NCBI GenBank assembly: GCA_016125555.1
Contig: WGLN01000019.1
Coordinates: 1-38,197 of the forward strand
DNA: 38,197 bases
Direction of reading: 5' to 3'
Source of the DNA: Porphyrobacter sp.
GTDB taxonomy: Bacteria; Pseudomonadota; Alphaproteobacteria; Sphingomonadales; Sphingomonadaceae
Shown here: in pieces, positions 33,537 to 38,197 of the stretch
Numbering within the stretch: the first letter of the stretch is position 1
Layout: each line of letters starts with the position of its first letter
Notes under the pieces: model-generated
Told to the model about the DNA's origin: nothing
Databases searched by the model: none
The model's input: only the letters and a program-made list of their open reading frames with translations
Made by a program: the position numbers and the translations under genes

Positions 33537-33563
33537 CGCCAGATTGCCCGCTCTTGAACAGGT

Positions 33564-34937
33564 ATGTGTCCCATGTTGCCATTCGCGCGGCTGGCAGGCG
33601 CGGGCTTTTGTGCTAGCGCAAGAGGCGTGACACCTTTTCCCTGGACCGACCTTGCGATCATCTTCGCGCTGATCGTGCTCAACGGCGTGTTCGCCATGTC
33701 GGAACTCGCCATCGTCTCGGCCAAGACCAGCGCGCTAGAGGCGCGGGCCGAAGCCGGCTCGAGCGCAGCGCGCATCGCGATCCGGCTGGCGGCGGACCCG
33801 GGCAAGTTCCTGTCGACCGTGCAGATCGGGATCACCCTGATCGGCATCGTCGCCGGCGCCTATTCGGGTGCGAGCCTGGGCGGACCGGTGGGCGAGCGGT
33901 TGGCGGCGCTCGGCCTCTCCCCGGACTTCGCCGACGAAACCGGCTTTGCGCTGGTGATCGCCTTCACCACCTATCTGAGCCTCATCGTCGGCGAGCTGGT
34001 GCCCAAGCAACTCGCCCTGCGTTCCGCGGTGCCGGTGTCGCTGGTGATGGCCCGCCCGATGGAGCTCATGGCGCGCGCCGCCGCGCCGCTGGTGTGGCTG
34101 CTCGACAAGAGCTCGGCCGCGCTGATCGGTCTGTTCGGCATCCGCGCCAAGGGGGAGGCCTCTGTCACCGCCGAGGAATTGCGGATGATCTTTGCCGAGG
34201 CGACCCGTTCGGGGGTGATCGAGGCCGAGCAGAGCCAGATCCTGACCGGCGTTGTCCGCCTCGCCGAGCGGCCGGTGCGCGAGATGATGACCCCGCGCAC
34301 CGAGGTCGACTGGATCGAGGCCGATGCCGACCTCGCCGAGATCCGCCAGACGATCGAGGACAGCCCGCATTCGCTGATGCCGGTCGCCGACGGCTCACCC
34401 GACACGATTCTGGGCGTGGTCAAGGTGCGCGAGGTGCTCGCCGCGATGGTGGCGGGCGAGCCGGTGTCGATCCGCGCGATGATGAAGCGGGTCGAGGTGG
34501 TGCCCGACCAGCTCGACGCGATGGACGCGCTGCGGGTGCTGCAATCCTCGGAAGTGGCGATGGCGCTGGTCCACGACGAATACGGCCATTTCGAGGGGCT
34601 GGTGACGCCGGTCGACCTGCTCACCGCGATCGTGGGCAATTTCGCCAGCGACCAGGACGCGGGCGACCTGCCGCAGGTTATCGAGCGCGAGGACGGCTCG
34701 CTGCTGGTGGCGGGCGCACTGTCCGCCGATGCGCTCGCCGACCGGCTCGGGCTCGACTACGGCGAGAACCGCGAATTCGGCACCGCGGCGGGCTATGTCC
34801 TGTCGGTGCTCAAGAAGCTCCCCGCCGAGGGCGAGCACTTCCACGCACAGGGCTGGCGCTTCGAGGTGGTCGACATGGACGGCCGCCGCATCGACAAGCT
34901 GCTAGTGACGCGCGAGGATGAGGGCGGGGGAGAATGA
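33564..34937 (+). CDS. CNNM/CorC-HlyC family membrane protein with CBS domains
   Basis: A protein of up to 457 residues. The order is a CNNM (DUF21) membrane domain (TDLAIIFALIVLNGVFAMSELAIV, then FLSTVQIGITLIGIVAGAYSG and GELVPKQLALR), a pair of CBS domains (VREMMTPRTEVDWIEAD and a second from about residue 300), and a C-terminal CorC_HlyC domain (EDGSLLVAGALSADALADRLG, ending in FEVVDMDGRRIDKLLV). The family is linked to Mg/Co efflux; 'hemolysin' is a legacy name. The start is uncertain: ATG 33564, ATG 33573 and GTG 33627 are in frame, and the conserved part begins just after GTG 33627. Confidence 0.9.
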   Translation: MCPMLPFARLAGAGFCASARGVTPFPWTDLAIIFALIVLNGVFAMSELAIVSAKTSALEARAEAGSSAARIAIRLAADPGKFLSTVQIGITLIGIVAGAYSGASLGGPVGERLAALGLSPDFADETGFALVIAFTTYLSLIVGELVPKQLALRSAVPVSLVMARPMELMARAAAPLVWLLDKSSAALIGLFGIRAKGEASVTAEELRMIFAEATRSGVIEAEQSQILTGVVRLAERPVREMMTPRTEVDWIEADADLAEIRQTIEDSPHSLMPVADGSPDTILGVVKVREVLAAMVAGEPVSIRAMMKRVEVVPDQLDAMDALRVLQSSEVAMALVHDEYGHFEGLVTPVDLLTAIVGNFASDQDAGDLPQVIEREDGSLLVAGALSADALADRLGLDYGENREFGTAAGYVLSVLKKLPAEGEHFHAQGWRFEVVDMDGRRIDKLLVTREDEGGGE

Positions 34938-34947
34938 TTCTTTTGTC

Positions 34948-35039
34948 CGCATCGCCTCCGCGATGCGAAATCCTCGCGCCTTCGGCGCTGCGGGCGGGCG
35001 CCAGAGCCCTTTGGCGCCCTTGCGGTCGCTGCGCGACCG
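34948..35039. repeat. Run of four hairpins in a second convergent gap
   Basis: Between the convergent CorC-like and DUF3035 genes are four closely packed stems: CGCATCGC-ctcc-GCGATGCG (34948-34967), GCGCC-ttc-GGCGC (34976-34988), GGGCGCCA-n8-TGGCGCCC (34996-35019) and CGGTCGC-tgc-GCGACCG (35023-35039). None is followed by a good T-run. The arrangement resembles the run at 32616-32742 and may be a REP-like mosaic element. Confidence 0.6.
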
Positions 35040-35099
35040 GTTCCGGCGCTATACGGTAAAGCGGTCCGGGCGGCTCGCGCTCGGCGTCTTGGGGTCAAA

Positions 35100-35513
35100 T
35101 CAGGAAGGAATTACCGTGCTGGCCGACTGCCCGTCACCTTCGGGCGCGGCGATGATGTCGCGGGTCACGCGGCCCTTGGCGACGGTGTTGGTGCCGGTGT
35201 CGCCCGCGGTGCTGCGGATGCTCGGGTCGGCGCTGCCGGCGCGGTCGAGCAGGCTCGTCTCGATCTTGCTGCGCGGCGCGGGGCCGCCGAACAGGGCGTC
35301 GAGCGCCTGGTCGGACGCGGTCCCTTCGGTCGGACGCGGGGCGCCCGGGGCGGGCGGGGTGAGCGTGAAGTCGGGCGGCACCACCAGCGGCGCCTGGCGC
35401 TGCACCGCGAACTCGTCGGGCCGCGCGCGATTGAACACGCCGCCGCCGGAGCCGCAGGCGGCGAGCATCGCCGAGCCGGCGGCGAGCAGGATCACGGGAG
35501 CAAGTTTACGCAT
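35100..35513 (-). CDS. DUF3035 (BamF-like) lipoprotein
   Basis: A 137-residue lipoprotein. From ATG 35513 (GGAGAGG six bases upstream) it has a signal peptide and lipobox LAACGSGGG. The segment PDEFAVQRQAPLVVPPDF is typical of DUF3035, an alphaproteobacterial family; members have been proposed as the BamF accessory subunit of the outer-membrane beta-barrel assembly complex (from memory, not checked). The rest is low-complexity and probably extended. Its start overlaps the lspA stop by eight bases, coupling it to the enzyme that matures lipoproteins. Confidence 0.8.
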   Translation of the reverse strand: MRKLAPVILLAAGSAMLAACGSGGGVFNRARPDEFAVQRQAPLVVPPDFTLTPPAPGAPRPTEGTASDQALDALFGGPAPRSKIETSLLDRAGSADPSIRSTAGDTGTNTVAKGRVTRDIIAAPEGDGQSASTVIPS

Positions 35514-36042
35514 CTTTGGCCTCTCCACGGGGCGCATCCCCGCTTTCGGTTTGCTCCTTGTCGCGCACGAACAGGCTGCGCGCAAGGATGATGACGACGC
35601 CGATGCTGATTGCGGCGTCGGCGATGTTGAAAATCAGGAAAGGGCGAAACGTCCCGATGTGGAAATCGGCATAATCGATGACGTAGCCCAGCTCGAAGCG
35701 GTCCTTGATGTTGCCGAGCGCGCCGCCGAGGATCAGCCCGAGGCCGAAGATCTCGCCCATCCGCTTCTCGCGCATCATCCACACCAGCACCACCAGCGCG
35801 ATCAGCCCCGTCAGCGCCACCAGCAGCCAGCGGGTCTCCATGTCGGTCGCCTGGAGCATCCCGAGCGAGATCCCGCGGTTCTCGGTATAGGTGAGGTCGA
35901 AGAACGGCAGCAGGTCGATCCGCCCGACCTCGCGCAGCGCCAATGGGCCGATCACGAGGTATTTCACCGCCTGATCGACCAGCGCGACCAGGGCGGCGAG
36001 CAGCAGTCCGATCAGTCGGTTGCGGGTGAGGAGGCCGGTCAT
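35506..36042 (-). CDS. lspA: Lipoprotein signal peptidase (signal peptidase II)
   Basis: A 178-residue inner-membrane aspartic protease with four membrane segments that cleaves lipoprotein signal peptides. The two catalytic Asp motifs are GGALGNIKDR and FNIADAAISIG; LVDQAVKYLV and YTENRGISLGML are also typical. ATG 36042 overlaps the ileS stop by four bases (ATGA). The C-terminal charged tail runs into the DUF3035 gene. Confidence 0.95.
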   Translation of the reverse strand: MTGLLTRNRLIGLLLAALVALVDQAVKYLVIGPLALREVGRIDLLPFFDLTYTENRGISLGMLQATDMETRWLLVALTGLIALVVLVWMMREKRMGEIFGLGLILGGALGNIKDRFELGYVIDYADFHIGTFRPFLIFNIADAAISIGVVIILARSLFVRDKEQTESGDAPRGEAKDA

Positions 36043-38197
36043 GCGACCCCGTCCAGCTGCGCGACGACATCCTCGCACCGCCCGCACAGCGCGCCGTCTT
36101 CCGGCACGTCGGGCAGCAGCCGCCAGCAGCGGCCGCACTTGTGGTGGTCGGTCTTGGTCACGCTCACCCCGTCGCCCTGCCCGCGGGTGACTGTCGCGGT
36201 GATGAACAGCTCGGCGAGCTGCGCATCGCTGACGCCCTCGGGCACGGCGCTGGCGGGGACGGTGACCTCGGCTTCGAGGCTCGAACGGATGGTCTTGTCG
36301 CGGCGCAGCGGCTCGATCGCCTCGTTGACGCGTTCGCGAAGGGCGCGCAGCGCGTCCCACTTGGCGCGGTCGGCGACAACGCCCGGCACGCTCGGCCATT
36401 CGAGCAGGTGGACGCTTCCGCGCTGGCCCGCGTCATCCTCCTCGCCATCCTCGGGGTAGCGGGAGAGCCACACTTCCTCCGCCGTGAACACCAGTACCGG
36501 CGCGGCGTAGCGGACGAGGGCGTGGAACAGGAGGTCGAGCACGGTGCGATAGGCGTTGCGCGTGGTGCTGTCCGGCCCGTCGCAATAGAGCGCATCCTTG
36601 CGGATATCGAAGAAGAAGGCCGAGAGGTCCTCGTTGCAGAAGTCCACCAGCAGGCGGGTGTAGAGGTTGAAGTCGTAGGCCTCCGCCGCCGCGCGCAGCT
36701 TCCCGTCGAGTTCGGAGAGCAGCGCGAGGATATAGACCTCCAGCTCCGGCAGCTCGCCCGCATCGCTCATGTCGCCCACGAACCCGTCGAGCGCGCCTAG
36801 CAGGTAGCGGAAGGTGTTGCGCAGCTTGCGATACTGGTCGCCGACGCCCTTGAGGATCTCGTCGCCGATGCGGTGATCCTCGGTGAAATCGACCGAGAGC
36901 GCCCACAGCCGGATGATGTCCGCGCCGGTGGTCTCCATCACCTTCAGCGGATCGACCGTGTTGCCGAGGCTCTTCGACATCTTCTTGCCCTTGGCGTCCA
37001 TGGTGAAGCCGTGGGTCAAGACCTGATCGTAAGGCGCGCGGCCGCGGGTGACGCAAGCTTCCAGCAGCGAGGACTGGAACCAGCCGCGGTGCTGGTCCGA
37101 GCCTTCGAGATAGAGGTTGGCGGGCCATGAGAGGTCCGGCCAGCGCCCCGATTCCAGCACGAAGGCATGGGTGCAGCCGCTATCGAACCACACGTCGAGA
37201 ATGTCGGTGACCATGTCGAAGTCGGCAGGGTCATGGTCGGGGCCGAGGAACGCGGCCTTGTTGCGTGTTTCCCAAGCGTCCATGCCTTCGGCATTCACCG
37301 CCGCGACGATGCGGGCGTTGACCTCGGCGTCTTGCAGGTAGGAGCCGTCGGGCCGGACGAACAGCGTGATCGGCACGCCCCATGCGCGCTGGCGGCTGAG
37401 CACCCAGTCGGGCCGCCCCTCGACCATCGCGCCGATGCGGTTGCGGCCCTTTTCGGGGATGAACTCGACGCGGGCGATTTCGGCGAGGGCGGTGTCGCGC
37501 AGGGTCGCGCCATCGGCCAGGGGCTTGTCCATCGGCACGAACCACTGCGGGGTGCAGCGGAAGATCACCTTGGCCTTGGAGCGCCACGAATGCGGGTAGG
37601 AGTGCGCGTAATCCGCGCTCGCGGCGAGCAGCGCGCCCGCTTCGCGCAGGTCCGAGCAGATCGGGCCGTCGGGCGCGTTGAACTTGGGGTTGATGACGCT
37701 CATGCGCCGCTCATCGGCGGCACCGAGCCATTCCCAGTCGTCGCGGTAGCGCCCGTCGTTCATCACCGCGAAGACGGGGTTGATGCCGTTCGCCTTGCAC
37801 AGGTCGAAGTCGTCCTCGCCATGATCGGGCGCCATGTGGACGAGGCCGGTGCCGCTGTCGGTGGTGACGAAATTGCCGGGCAGCAGCGGCCGCGGGGCGG
37901 CGTAGAACCCGCCGAGATGGTGCATCGGGTGGCGGGCGAGGGTGCCGGCGAGGTCTGCGCCTTTGAACGTCTCGTCAAGATCCCAGTCCGACTTGCCGCC
38001 GTACTGCGCTTCAAGTCGATTCAGGAATTGCTGGACCAAGTCTTCCGCAACGACGAAGCGGCCAAGCGAACGATACGTTTCGCCTTTGTAACCTTCCTTC
38101 TGACCGCCCTCGACGTAGAATTCGCCAAGGACGTAAGTCACCTCCGGCCCATAGGCCAAAGCCTGGTTCACCGGGATCGTCCACGGTGTCGTCGTCC
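36039..38197 (-). CDS. ileS: Isoleucyl-tRNA synthetase (partial, N-terminus outside window)
   Basis: A 718-residue C-terminal part of class I isoleucyl-tRNA synthetase; the frame runs off the right edge, so about the first 200 residues, including the HIGH motif, are missing. At the edge the sequence TTTPWTIPVNQALA is the conserved start of the editing (CP1) domain. Further on are GTGLVHMAPDHGEDD (editing site), WFQSSLLEACVTRG, the ATP motif KKMSKSLGN, the anticodon-binding domain, and a C-terminal zinc site with CGRCWR and CGRC pairs. The apparent GTG at 38171 is internal, not a start. It heads the ileS-lspA-DUF3035 unit. Confidence 0.97.
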   Translation of the reverse strand, partial: TTTPWTIPVNQALAYGPEVTYVLGEFYVEGGQKEGYKGETYRSLGRFVVAEDLVQQFLNRLEAQYGGKSDWDLDETFKGADLAGTLARHPMHHLGGFYAAPRPLLPGNFVTTDSGTGLVHMAPDHGEDDFDLCKANGINPVFAVMNDGRYRDDWEWLGAADERRMSVINPKFNAPDGPICSDLREAGALLAASADYAHSYPHSWRSKAKVIFRCTPQWFVPMDKPLADGATLRDTALAEIARVEFIPEKGRNRIGAMVEGRPDWVLSRQRAWGVPITLFVRPDGSYLQDAEVNARIVAAVNAEGMDAWETRNKAAFLGPDHDPADFDMVTDILDVWFDSGCTHAFVLESGRWPDLSWPANLYLEGSDQHRGWFQSSLLEACVTRGRAPYDQVLTHGFTMDAKGKKMSKSLGNTVDPLKVMETTGADIIRLWALSVDFTEDHRIGDEILKGVGDQYRKLRNTFRYLLGALDGFVGDMSDAGELPELEVYILALLSELDGKLRAAAEAYDFNLYTRLLVDFCNEDLSAFFFDIRKDALYCDGPDSTTRNAYRTVLDLLFHALVRYAAPVLVFTAEEVWLSRYPEDGEEDDAGQRGSVHLLEWPSVPGVVADRAKWDALRALRERVNEAIEPLRRDKTIRSSLEAEVTVPASAVPEGVSDAQLAELFITATVTRGQGDGVSVTKTDHHKCGRCWRLLPDVPEDGALCGRCEDVVAQLDGVA

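Noticed and set aside
33446..33847. Extension of the OmpA-family frame upstream to 33847
   Set aside because: It would be antisense to the CorC-like gene. ATG 33445 gives a good ribosome site and a lipoprotein signal peptide.

Overview
The window is GC-rich DNA with very strong G/C bias at third codon positions. Gene content (an SciP/DUF1153 cell-cycle regulator, a BamF-like DUF3035 lipoprotein after ileS-lspA, CDP-inositol lipid genes, an ABC capsule exporter) points to an alphaproteobacterium, most likely Sphingomonadales near Erythrobacter/Porphyrobacter. That placement is inference from protein resemblance; no rRNA or tRNA is present.

Region 1 (1-7735, + strand) is a capsule or exopolysaccharide locus of the ABC-transporter type. 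It holds the tail of an unidentified gene, a GT4 glycosyltransferase, a KpsE-like co-polymerase, KpsM permease, KpsT ATPase, a SAM methyltransferase, a second GT4 glycosyltransferase and a KpsD/Wza-like outer-membrane export lipoprotein. Several genes overlap by 1-4 bases, so this is one translationally coupled operon.

Region 2 (7782-13171) is the most unusual part. It contains inositol-3-phosphate synthase, a CTP:inositol-1-phosphate cytidylyltransferase-like enzyme, two different CDP-alcohol phosphotransferases (one with a degenerate nucleotidyltransferase-like N-terminus) and a GT4 glycosyltransferase. Together they fit synthesis of inositol phospholipids from CDP-inositol (the reverse activation logic described for Rhodothermus marinus), possibly followed by glycosylation. 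An AT-rich divergent control region separates ino1 from the glycosyltransferase.

Region 3 (13182-21251) is mostly housekeeping: fabI, a YihY/BrkB membrane protein and a DnaJ-family co-chaperone on the minus strand; pdxH and a PhzF-family isomerase on the plus strand; a serine hydrolase lipoprotein next to a small divergent cysteine-containing protein; mnmA; a small conserved ORF overlapping sciP.

Region 4 (21252-28484) has a two-gene RND efflux system whose pump carries an extra central membrane segment, then a DUF445 protein and a secreted TonB-C-like protein.

Region 5 (28485-38197) is central metabolism and envelope: etfA, etfB (behind a LiuR-like operator), sucC, an inositol-monophosphatase-family phosphatase (CysQ-like), an OmpA-family lipoprotein, a CorC/HlyC-type CNNM-CBS protein, then DUF3035 lipoprotein, lspA and ileS (5' end cut by the window edge) as a minus-strand operon. 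Two convergent intergenic gaps here carry runs of perfect hairpins.

No tRNA, rRNA, CRISPR array, insertion sequence or phage gene was recognised.
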